6,159 nt of DNA, taken from positions 1 through 6,159 of the forward strand of contig JAUUYO010000201.1 of the NCBI GenBank assembly GCA_030590405.1. The letters are read 5' to 3'. This document shows, in pieces, positions 1-5,441 of the stretch; the first letter of the stretch is position 1; each line of letters begins with the position of its first letter. Made by a program: the position numbers and the translations under genes. This DNA comes from Kangiellaceae bacterium. Lineage in GTDB: Bacteria > Pseudomonadota > Gammaproteobacteria > Enterobacterales > Kangiellaceae. The notes beneath the pieces were generated by a model, which had not been told where the DNA came from, ran no database searches, and saw only the letters and a list, made by a program, of their open reading frames with translations.

Positions 1-23
1 ATTGATATTCTCTTGGTTGGCAT
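1..23 (-). CDS. istA: IstA, IS21-family transposase, N-terminal start only (runs off left edge)
   Basis: Only the first seven codons are in the window, reading MPTKRIS on the minus strand from an ATG at 23. This matches the usual start of IS21-family IstA proteins (MPxKRxSMRKI...), the large DDE transposase that binds the element ends and works with the ATPase IstB. A good Shine-Dalgarno sequence, AAGGGGAAG at 27-35 on the minus strand, sits just upstream. About 195 bp lie between the start codon and the element boundary near 218, and this stretch is filled with 23-bp repeats typical of IS21-family ends. The identification rests on the short N-terminus plus the repeats. Whether the gene is intact cannot be seen. 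Confidence 0.6.
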
Positions 24-138
24 ACTCTTCCCCTTAGTTAAAAGGGATGAGATTAGCAGTTTTAGAAATCAATGTGGGGAAGGCTGGCAATTGAGGAGGA
101 TCATTCTGGGAAATTGGCGAAATCGTTCACGTTCAGAC

Positions 139-218
139 CAGAATGAGCGTTCAGGATGGTTCAGAATGGGTGTTCACGATGCGCCAGAATGAGTGTTCAT
201 GATGACCCAGAATACGCA
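139..218. repeat. 23-bp tandem repeats at the IS21 end (three full units and a partial)
   Basis: Three 23-bp units run head to tail at 139-161, 162-184 and 185-207. Each starts CAGAATG(A/G)G(C/T)GTTCA and has a variable last few bases. A fourth unit is cut to CAGAATACGCA at 208-218. A degenerate copy containing CGTTCACGTTC lies just inside, around 119-138. In the IS21 family, multiple terminal repeats like these are known or presumed IstA binding sites. The exact 23-bp period, about two helical turns, would place bound transposase on one face of the DNA. Confidence 0.75.
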
Positions 219-358
219 CATGATAACTTACTGATTATTATAATAATTATTAGTGATGTGGCGTTCAAAGTTTTAGGGGCAAGAAAAGAAACAGCTTATT
301 TTTCCTTTAGCTGCTTGTTTTTCTGTTTAGCATCAAGTTTGCGAGACTAATTTACCCA
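219..358. other. Non-coding junction between the IS and the XRE remnant
   Basis: This stretch is the flank of the IS insertion. It holds two overlapping perfect AT palindromes (234-247 and 241-252), which could simply reflect AT-richness or a preferred insertion site. Read on the minus strand, 296-346 encodes a short lysine-rich tail (SRKLDAKQKNKQLKEK, then TAA) in the same frame as the frameshift-restored end of the XRE fragment, but two in-frame stops at 359-361 and 347-349 separate them. I see no convincing gene. Confidence 0.4.
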
Positions 359-396
359 CTAATTTTGCTGAAGAGCCATTTCTTTTAGTAATTGAT

Positions 397-615
397 TTAA
401 CTGGCTAAGCTTTTTACCATTTGTTTGGTTTGGTGTTTTACGATCATTCCTTCAATCATTTCTTTGACGACACGCTTCTCATCAGGGTCGAGTTGATTAA
501 CCCCTTCAAGCAGTAGTACCAAATTATCATTGGGTTGGCGCTCATCTTCTTCAAAAACTAATTCATCAGATGTGACCGATAATACAATTGCTAATCGTCT
601 GATCACATTACTCAT
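397..615 (-). pseudogene. Headless XRE-family regulator remnant (HTH domain missing)
   Basis: From the ATG at 615 this reads 72 residues starting MSNVIRRLAIVLSV. The segment VIRRLAxxLSVxxDELVFxEDER, followed by an acidic linker and a helix LDPDEKRVVKEMIEGMIVKH, is the C-terminal half of a common XRE/lambda-repressor-like regulator. In full-length relatives it follows a helix-turn-helix of about 50-60 residues, which is absent here. Homology begins exactly where the relE stop codon lies: ATGAGTAA is shared between the relE end and this start. An upstream GTG at 639 in the same frame is inside relE and adds no family sequence. The end is probably also damaged: one extra A in the run at 411-415 would replace KSLAS-stop with KKLSQLNQLLKEMALQQN, ending at 359. 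It cannot bind DNA as a normal XRE protein. It may be a dead fragment, or a translationally coupled small protein. Confidence 0.6.
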
Positions 616-874
616 AAACATCTCTGCGATAAGCTGCACGTAAGACTAAAACAACGAGTCTGTCATCTTCAATATTGCAGACAAGGCGATAATCACGAAT
701 ACGATAACGCCATAAACCGGCCAGATTACGTGAAAGTGTTTTACCAAAACGGCGGGGATCTTCATCAGTGGCGATCCGTTCACGAAGATATTTTAGAATG
801 TCGCTTTGAGCTTGTTTATCCAGTTTACGAAGTTCTTTAGCAGCTGCATCATCAAACTCAATGAGCCAAGTCAA
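608..874 (-). CDS. relE: RelE-family type II toxin (mRNA interferase)
   Basis: The protein has 88 residues from a TTG start at 874, reading MTWLIEFDDAAAKELRKLD, the standard N-terminus of a RelE/ParE-superfamily toxin. TTG is preferred because GGTGGAG lies just upstream as a ribosome binding site and because extending to the ATG at 937 adds 21 residues with no family resemblance. RelE toxins cleave mRNA at the ribosome. By alignment from memory with E. coli RelE, the basic and catalytic set is represented by R56, R58, R63, R83 and Y87 (core WRYRIRDYRLV, end YRRDVYE). The gene starts inside the end of the antitoxin gene (17-bp overlap), so the two are translationally coupled. Its own stop overlaps the XRE remnant. 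The reading frame is intact and the toxin looks functional. Confidence 0.88.
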   Translation of the reverse strand: MTWLIEFDDAAAKELRKLDKQAQSDILKYLRERIATDEDPRRFGKTLSRNLAGLWRYRIRDYRLVCNIEDDRLVVLVLRAAYRRDVYE

Positions 875-1070
875 TATCTTGCTCCACCTCGTCCAAAGTC
901 CAACGTTTACCAGGGTTCTCAAGACGATCAATGGCAAGGTATTTATCTTCCATCTCGTCTAAGTGCTTAAGAATAGCTTCCTTGGCATAGAAGGTCTTAG
1001 TTCGGCCTGTTTTAGCGGCCAGTGAGGAGAGGCGGTTCTCAATCTCTTCTGATAATCGAATAGCTAACAT
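858..1070 (-). CDS. relB: RelB-type ribbon-helix-helix antitoxin
   Basis: This is a 70-residue protein. The N-terminal strand MLAIRLSEEIENRL and the following helices (AAKTGRTKTFYAKEAILKHL, residues about 19-38) form a CopG/Arc-type ribbon-helix-helix fold, the DNA-binding and dimerisation part of many RelB antitoxins. The C-terminal half (about 40-70, ending WTLDEVEQDIDLAH) should wrap around and inhibit the toxin. The gene overlaps relE by 17 bp, the classic antitoxin-first arrangement. AGAGAG upstream of the ATG is an adequate ribosome binding site. The palindromes just upstream are good candidates for autoregulatory operators. DUF6290/RelB-like is an equivalent family label. Confidence 0.87.
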   Translation of the reverse strand: MLAIRLSEEIENRLSSLAAKTGRTKTFYAKEAILKHLDEMEDKYLAIDRLENPGKRWTLDEVEQDIDLAH

Positions 1071-1086
1071 GATAAATACTCTCTGA

Positions 1087-1107
1087 TATACGTGTAATAC
1101 ACGTATA
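1087..1107. promoter_or_regulatory. Perfect 21-bp palindrome, candidate RelB operator
   Basis: Two 9-bp arms, TATACGTGT at 1087-1095 and ACACGTATA at 1099-1107, are perfectly complementary around a 3-bp centre. The site lies 17 bp upstream of the relB start, close to or just downstream of the predicted transcription start, which is where an RHH antitoxin or antitoxin-toxin complex would repress its own operon. RelB binding is inferred from position and symmetry. Confidence 0.65.
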
Positions 1108-1112
1108 ACAAT

Positions 1113-1141
1113 AGCATAGTCGTGCGCACGATACGAGTAAA
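1113..1141 (-). promoter_or_regulatory. Candidate sigma70 promoter of relBE with a 12-bp palindrome in the spacer
   Basis: On the minus strand, TTTACT (1136-1141) and TATGCT (1113-1118) are separated by 17 bp and each matches four of six consensus bases. The spacer holds a perfect 12-bp palindrome, TCGTGCGCACGA at 1120-1131, sharing the CGTG/CACG half-site with the 21-bp palindrome downstream. A second option is TTGTTA (1106-1111) with a -10 near 1085-1090, but its 15-bp spacing is poor. Confidence 0.4.
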
Positions 1142-1402
1142 AACATACAGGTAATCAGTTAGAAATGTCACCTGCGAAAAGATGCCCGTGACGAACTGCG
1201 ATTAACATCCGTCAACCTTTAGCCGCGAACCAAGATCGGAATTAATGGGGACGAATTAATGGGGACGTGTCTTGAATTACCATATTTCAGATGAATGACG
1301 AAGGAACTCCAACAAACAGGGTTGAATAGGAAATCATGGGAGGCAGATCTGGAATCTGAAATTTGGAATTCAAAACTTTGTAAGTCGACAAATTTTTCAG
1401 CA
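1142..1402. other. Gene-free stretch between relBE and the LysR gene
   Basis: No open frame here has a recognisable product and no strong hairpin plus T-run is seen, so neither a terminator for the LysR gene nor a start signal for a new gene can be supported. The only clear structure is the tandem repeat at 1239-1266. The sequence following it (GTGTCTTGAATTACCATATT) resembles, from memory, the segment seen next to REP-associated Y1 transposase genes in gammaproteobacteria, but no such gene is present. Confidence 0.4.
1239..1266. repeat. 14-bp perfect tandem repeat (GAATTAATGGGGAC, two copies)
   Basis: GAATTAATGGGGAC occurs at 1239-1252 and again at 1253-1266 with no gap. The ATTAATGGGGAC core resembles sequence associated with small mobile or REP-like elements in gammaproteobacteria. 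That link is from memory and not proven here. Confidence 0.7.
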
Positions 1403-2377
1403 TTAAATGCCTGGGATCAATGATCGATCCACCATTTTAGAAATTTTATTGGCCGATTTTGTTTGCTGGGCTTGTAAAATTAACTCTTTAGAAAGTTGCG
1501 GAGCAAGCGATTCGATAAACGAGAAAATAAACTCTCTAAAATATAAATTCCTGTCAAACACCACATTAACTAACGACTTTGGAATAAGATGTTGTACCGG
1601 TATGGCGACCAGATCAGCATCCAGATGCGCTTCAAAAGCCATGCTGGCAATAATGCCAACTCCCAAGCCCATGCGCACATAAGATTTAATAATTTCACAA
1701 TCGGTAGCAGAAAAAACAATTTCGGGAGTAAAACCATTTTCCTTAAACGCTTGTTCAATTCGATTGGTTTTGCCACCCGAACTGGTATGGGTTAGCAGCG
1801 GGTATTGCGCCAATATATCAAAGTTGATGGACTCAGCTTTGGTCAAAGGATGATTTTTCGGCACAATGATGCAACGATCCCAATAAAAACACGGCAGTTG
1901 AATTTTATCGTTAAAGGCTTCTTCGCCATCATGTACCAGCGCAAAATCTAATTTTCCATCATCGAGTTCTTTATTGGTATTGTGTAGCCCCCCTTGATAG
2001 ATGTGCATAGCGACTTTGGAATATTTTTGCCGATACTCTTCAACAATTTGTGGAAGAAAATAACGTGAGAAAGTGTGAGTACAGGATAAATTAAGGCGAC
2101 CTTCTTTCTGGTTGACGTGACTAGCCGCAATATCTTGAATAGTTCGGACCTGTTTTAATATGTTTTCGGCAACCGGCAATATTTCCTTTCCTGCGGGGGT
2201 GGTGTTGGTCAAATGTTTACCGCTACGAACAAAAATTTCTACCCCCAGTTCATCTTCTAAAAGGCGTATCTGTTTACTAATGCCCGGCTGTGAAGTAAAC
2301 AAAGATTCGGCTGTGGCCGAAACATTGAGTTGATTGCGAGCGACTTCGAAAATATACTTGATTTGTTGAAGCTTCAT
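1403..2377 (-). CDS. cysB: CysB-family LysR-type transcriptional regulator
   Basis: The 324-residue protein has the same length as E. coli CysB. Residues 1-60 form the winged helix-turn-helix (MKLQQIKYI..., recognition region TAESLFTSQPGISKQIRLLEDELG, then SGKHLTNTTPAG) and match CysB very closely. Residues about 90-300 form the two-lobed effector domain, with CysB landmarks T100, T102, W166 and GLGVGIIASMA at 237-247. CysB activates sulfate assimilation genes in response to N-acetylserine. Three positions reported to line the CysB ligand pocket differ: F103 for Gln, H149 for Thr and G202 for Thr, so the effector may not be the classical one. The start ATG follows GGAAGG. No sulfur metabolism gene is adjacent, as is usual for this stand-alone regulator. 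The LysR call is certain. The cysB symbol means family membership, with orthologous function likely but not shown. Confidence 0.88.
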   Translation of the reverse strand: MKLQQIKYIFEVARNQLNVSATAESLFTSQPGISKQIRLLEDELGVEIFVRSGKHLTNTTPAGKEILPVAENILKQVRTIQDIAASHVNQKEGRLNLSCTHTFSRYFLPQIVEEYRQKYSKVAMHIYQGGLHNTNKELDDGKLDFALVHDGEEAFNDKIQLPCFYWDRCIIVPKNHPLTKAESINFDILAQYPLLTHTSSGGKTNRIEQAFKENGFTPEIVFSATDCEIIKSYVRMGLGVGIIASMAFEAHLDADLVAIPVQHLIPKSLVNVVFDRNLYFREFIFSFIESLAPQLSKELILQAQQTKSANKISKMVDRSLIPGI

Positions 2378-2402
2378 TGACCTTCCATTTTTTCAACATG
2401 CC

Positions 2403-2427
2403 TTTAACACAAACTTTTGCTGTTAAA
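2403..2427. repeat. Inverted repeat upstream of the CysB-family gene
   Basis: TTTAACA at 2403-2409 and TGTTAAA at 2421-2427 are perfect 7-bp arms around an 11-bp centre. The repeat lies 26-50 bp upstream of the LysR start codon, between the gene and its candidate promoter. It could be an autoregulatory site or a leader hairpin; neither is shown. Confidence 0.4.
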
Positions 2428-2465
2428 CAGCTAGTAGGCATTAGATTGTTTTTGTTAGAAACAAC

Positions 2466-2494
2466 GATTAAATGCTGAAAGTTCTATAAAACAA
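2466..2494 (-). promoter_or_regulatory. Weak promoter candidate for the CysB-family gene
   Basis: On the minus strand, TTGTTT (2489-2494) and TTAATC (2466-2471) are separated by 17 bp, about 90 bp upstream of the start codon. A perfect TATAAT also occurs slightly further upstream on the minus strand (2498-2503) but lacks a -35 at suitable spacing. The region is AT-rich, so chance matches are likely. The rest of the 272-bp gap (2378-2649) shows no gene and no convincing terminator. Confidence 0.25.
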
Positions 2495-2649
2495 ATGATT
2501 ATAAAAACATCCTTTGCAATTCCTATAAGCATAGTCAGTATTTTTCATTTAACAAGAAAATAGCCGAAGGATCCTGCAATATTTGCGTTAAAAAACAATG
2601 TTGGTAGTAAATGTTTAGCGAAATCAATGAGTTGATTAAAAAAACAGGT

Positions 2650-3555
2650 TTAGTTCTGGTTCGCTACACCATGCGGTACATGGCCTGTCGCCACATGTTC
2701 AGACGCCGCCTCACAGTGGATTGACTGATCATCGAAGAAAACATCAGCTTCAAATGACTTAAGAAACTCAGCTTTTTTCATACCACCGAGAAAAAGCGCC
2801 TCATCAATGCGAATATCCCAGTCTCGCATGGTTTTAATCACCCTTTCATGGGCAGGTGCTGAACGTGCCGTCACTAAGGCGGTTCGGATCGGACAGGTTT
2901 GACCGGCATATTCACTTTGCAGCCGATGTAAGGCCGCTAAAAAGTTCTTAAATGGTCCGCCTGCCAGGGGTTTATTGGCCGAATCGACCTCGTTTCGGGT
3001 AAAGGCTTCGAGTCCGTCTGATTTGTAAATTTTTTCTGCTTCATCAGAAAATAATACCGCATCACCATCAAAAGCAAACCTGACTTCCTCGCTAACCGAG
3101 GCATAATGGCCGGATTTGGGTAAAATTGTGGCGGCGGCAAATCCATCCTTAAGTGCCGCCCGCACATCGTGAACGTCTGTTGAAAGAAATAAATGGCTGG
3201 AAAAAGCCGAAACATAGGCATAAGGGCTGCGACCGCTAGTAAACGCGGCTCTGGAAATATCCAGCTGATAATGCTTGATCGAATTAAAGATCCGCAGGCC
3301 AGTGTCGGCACTGTTTCTTGAGAGTAAAACCACTTCAACTAAGGGCGATTCAGGGGTTTGATGGTTAAGCGCTAATAACTTTTTAACCAGAGTAAATGCG
3401 GGGCCAGGTTCGAGTATTTGCTCTTCTTGCTCGATTTGATACTTAGAATAAGCCTCGACCCCTTGCTTTTCATAGATATCATGACTTTGGTCGAGATCAA
3501 ACAAAGCTCTGGAGGAAATTGCTACCACCAGTTTATCACCAAGCTTTTTAGACAT
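2650..3555 (-). CDS. 5'-nucleotidase, cN-I-like (HAD superfamily, PF06189 type)
   Basis: The 301-residue protein is predicted to remove the 5'-phosphate from nucleoside monophosphates in the cytoplasm. It resembles bacterial relatives of animal cytosolic 5'-nucleotidase 1A. The N-terminal part has family blocks KLVVAISSRALFDLD (8-22), VEVVLLSRNSADTGLRIFNS (73-92) and FTSGRSPY (105-112). HAD motif I is FDGDAVLFSDEA (162-173), with D163 and D165 as catalytic aspartates. A motif II candidate is LVTARS (227-232), the motif III lysine is K260 or K261, and motif IV is DVFFDD (271-276). All key residues are present and the length is typical. The start at 3555 is chosen over the ATG at 3621 because a near-perfect GGAGGG precedes it and the extra 22 residues look unrelated to the family. 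No signal peptide is visible. It is transcribed divergently from the signalling operon. Exact substrate cannot be told. Confidence 0.9.
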   Translation of the reverse strand: MSKKLGDKLVVAISSRALFDLDQSHDIYEKQGVEAYSKYQIEQEEQILEPGPAFTLVKKLLALNHQTPESPLVEVVLLSRNSADTGLRIFNSIKHYQLDISRAAFTSGRSPYAYVSAFSSHLFLSTDVHDVRAALKDGFAAATILPKSGHYASVSEEVRFAFDGDAVLFSDEAEKIYKSDGLEAFTRNEVDSANKPLAGGPFKNFLAALHRLQSEYAGQTCPIRTALVTARSAPAHERVIKTMRDWDIRIDEALFLGGMKKAEFLKSFEADVFFDDQSIHCEAASEHVATGHVPHGVANQN

Positions 3556-3651
3556 GCGCCCTCCTATGTCCGAAAAAATACTATAACAATCATTTCCCCC
3601 TCTATTTGCTACACCAGCCAAATGAGAGATCCTTTTATTAATGCAAATAAA

Positions 3652-3680
3652 TTCGATTTATCCTAAATACACTCTATACT
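3652..3680 (+). promoter_or_regulatory. Candidate sigma70 promoter of the REC-TPR/kinase operon
   Basis: TTCGAT (3652-3657) and TATACT (3675-3680) are separated by 17 bp on the plus strand. The -10 matches five of six consensus bases. Transcription would start near 3687, giving a leader of about 95 nt before the response regulator. Confidence 0.45.
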
Positions 3681-3682
3681 TT

Positions 3683-3769
3683 TTAACACCAGTTCAGTTT
3701 TATCCTTGTAGCTGTCAGCTATTATTCTGCTGATGAGTGAATACTGAACATCTTAACACCTGGATAAAA
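3683..3769 (+). promoter_or_regulatory. Structured 5' leader of the REC-TPR gene
   Basis: The leader contains several complementary segments. TTTTATCC (3698-3705) pairs perfectly with GGATAAAA (3762-3769), and GTTCAG (3692-3697) pairs with CTGAAC (3744-3749). These two pairings cross, so they would be mutually exclusive or form a pseudoknot. Short hairpins TAGCT/AGCTA (3709-3721) and TCAGC/GCTGA (3715-3733) lie inside. TTAACACC is directly repeated at 3683-3690 and 3753-3760. The only purine-rich element near the start, GGAT at 3762-3765, lies within one pairing. A regulatory role is inferred; no known riboswitch is recognised. Confidence 0.35.
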
Positions 3770-3780
3770 TATAATAAAAT

Positions 3781-5415
3781 ATGTTATTTAATCTGGCTAA
3801 AAAAGACACTTTAATTGTCGAAGACTTCGCCGAATTTGCCCGCTCTGTTCGAGCGATGTTGCATACTATGGGGGCAACCCAGGTCGATATCGTTTACAAT
3901 GCAGAAGATGCAATCGAAGCCTGCAAAGCAAGAAAATATGACATTGTATTGTCTGACTACAATCTTGGTCCAAAGAAAGACGGCCAACAACTGCTGGAAG
4001 AGCTTTCTAAATACCAACTGATCAAAAGCAACTGTGTATTCTTACTGTTAACCGCAGAAAATACCGCCTCCATGGTAATGGGGGCGGTGGAATTTCAACC
4101 GGATGCCTATATAGCAAAACCTTTTACTGCCAATTTATTAAAATCCAGATTGCAAAAAGCCATTGAGCGCAAAGATGCGCTACTACCAATTCGTCGTTCG
4201 ATCGCCAATAAAAAATGGAGGGAAGCGATCGAACATATTCAAGAGGTCATTGAGAAGTACCCCAAGTTTAAAATGTCCTGTTTAAGATCACAATATCAAG
4301 CACTAAAAGAGCTAAAAAAATACGACCAGGCAATGGAACTAGTGTCTGACATTGTAGCACAACGGTGCATTCCCTGGGCTATGCAGGCGGTCGGTGAAAT
4401 TTATTATTTGCAAAATAAATTCGATAATGCAATCGAAATATTTAGCAATATGACCAAAGAGTTTCCAATGGTGCTGGAAAGTTATGATTGGTTGGCCAAA
4501 GCTCAGCAACAAGTCGGACAGCCTATAGACGCACAAACCACCTTGATCAAAGCGGTAGAAAAATCGCCTAAAGCTTTGCATCGACAAAAGGAGCTTGGCG
4601 CGGTAGCTGAGCAAAATAATGATCTGAATGTGATGACGCGAGCTTATCGAAATGCGGTCAAATGTAGCGCCAATTCGGCTTTTTCCTCAGCAGAAGAATA
4701 CGTCAAACTAACCGTAGCACTCGCCCATCAAATCACCCAGGATCCAAAAGCTTCTGTCGATAAACTGATCGGTGAAGCCGAACAGGTTTTTACCAAACTG
4801 GATAAAAAATTTACTGCCAATAGCTCCACTCGTTTACGTAGTAGCGTTGCTCATGCCGCTTTTGGTGAAGCTTGCAACGATCAAGAAAAACAGCAAAAAT
4901 ATTTAACCATTGCAGAGAAACGCTTTCAGGAAATAGATGAGCAGATCACCCCAGACGTCAGTTTAGAGCTATCCAAATCGCTGAAACAAATGGGCAAGTC
5001 AGATCTCGCCGAAGACATCTTAAGTGAAGCAATACAACAAAATATTGACAACCCTGATTTTATCGAAAAAGCCTCTAAAATAACCTCGAACCAGGAGTTA
5101 ATCAAAACAAGTAAACAAGCCAGCCAGTTAAATAATAAAGCGATTGGTTATTTCAAGAAAAAAAACTATCAAACCGCAATCGAGCATTTCGACAAAGCTA
5201 ACAAACTCACTCCGAACAATATCAATATTTGCTTAAATTACGTGCAATCTTTGTTAAAGCAAGCGCAATCTGATCGCAACCCCAAAGAGACGATCCAGCT
5301 GGCGGATAGTCTACTTACAGGGATGCCCAAACTGACTTTTTCTGATACCCGTTTTGATCGTTATTCTGAACTCAGTCGTTTAACTCAGCTGATGTTACAA
5401 AAGCAAAATGAATAA
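3781..5415 (+). CDS. Response regulator with receiver domain and TPR-like effector region
   Basis: The 544-residue protein begins with a CheY-like receiver domain (about 8-128): acidic pair E14-D15 in LIVED, phosphoacceptor D59 in DIVLSDYNLG, T91 in LLLTAEN and K113 in YIAKPF. All phosphorylation residues are present. The rest is helical with repeated TPR-like pairs, clearest at about 141-163, 175-194, 205-230, 237-264, 397-425 and 451-480 (the last reads AIGYFKKKNYQTAIEHFDKA). There is no DNA-binding, GGDEF, EAL or HD-GYP output, no signal peptide and no membrane segment. The output is therefore probably regulated protein-protein interaction. The start is the first ATG that leaves the normal short lead-in before the first receiver strand; it has no clear Shine-Dalgarno sequence. 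The kinase gene follows after 26 bp, so the two likely form one operon and a cognate pair. The partner protein is unknown. Confidence 0.9.
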   Translation: MLFNLAKKDTLIVEDFAEFARSVRAMLHTMGATQVDIVYNAEDAIEACKARKYDIVLSDYNLGPKKDGQQLLEELSKYQLIKSNCVFLLLTAENTASMVMGAVEFQPDAYIAKPFTANLLKSRLQKAIERKDALLPIRRSIANKKWREAIEHIQEVIEKYPKFKMSCLRSQYQALKELKKYDQAMELVSDIVAQRCIPWAMQAVGEIYYLQNKFDNAIEIFSNMTKEFPMVLESYDWLAKAQQQVGQPIDAQTTLIKAVEKSPKALHRQKELGAVAEQNNDLNVMTRAYRNAVKCSANSAFSSAEEYVKLTVALAHQITQDPKASVDKLIGEAEQVFTKLDKKFTANSSTRLRSSVAHAAFGEACNDQEKQQKYLTIAEKRFQEIDEQITPDVSLELSKSLKQMGKSDLAEDILSEAIQQNIDNPDFIEKASKITSNQELIKTSKQASQLNNKAIGYFKKKNYQTAIEHFDKANKLTPNNINICLNYVQSLLKQAQSDRNPKETIQLADSLLTGMPKLTFSDTRFDRYSELSRLTQLMLQKQNE

Positions 5416-5441
5416 TTCGACCTACCAAAGAGATCCCGATT

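Larger units (their letters stand above)
1..218 (-). mobile_element. IS21-family insertion sequence, istA-proximal end (partial)
   Basis: The segment has the layout of the left end of an IS21-family element read on the minus strand: a terminal TGCGTATTCTGG, then an array of 23-bp repeats, then a leader and the istA start codon at 23. The outer boundary is placed at 218, where the last repeat ends in ...ACGCA so that the minus strand begins with TG. A boundary at 220 (...ACGCACA) is also possible, since it too gives a TG end. The other end, istB and any target-site duplication lie outside the window. Confidence 0.65.

Noticed and set aside
139..218. CRISPR-like array
   Set aside because: The 23-bp units are contiguous with no spacers, and they lie at the end of an IS21-family element.
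156..350. Plus-strand 64-codon open frame starting in the IS end repeats
   Set aside because: It begins within the 23-bp repeats, runs through an AT palindrome that yields a stretch of isoleucines, lacks a good ribosome binding site and resembles no family.
1140..1240. Integron attC site next to the toxin-antitoxin genes
   Set aside because: GTTAGAA and GATTAAC are near matches to attC core sites but neither fits the consensus, and no long imperfect palindrome joins them.
1407..1795. Plus-strand open frames opposite the LysR gene
   Set aside because: They are antisense to a clearly conserved protein and show no family features.
2622..2637. AATCAA/TTGATT hairpin downstream of the nucleotidase gene as a terminator
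   Set aside because: On the minus-strand transcript the T-run comes before the stem rather than after it, and the 6-bp stem is almost all A/T.
3770..3775. Perfect TATAAT just before the REC-TPR start codon
   Set aside because: No -35 at 16-18 bp spacing, and transcription would start at or inside the start codon. The 3652-3680 promoter is better placed.
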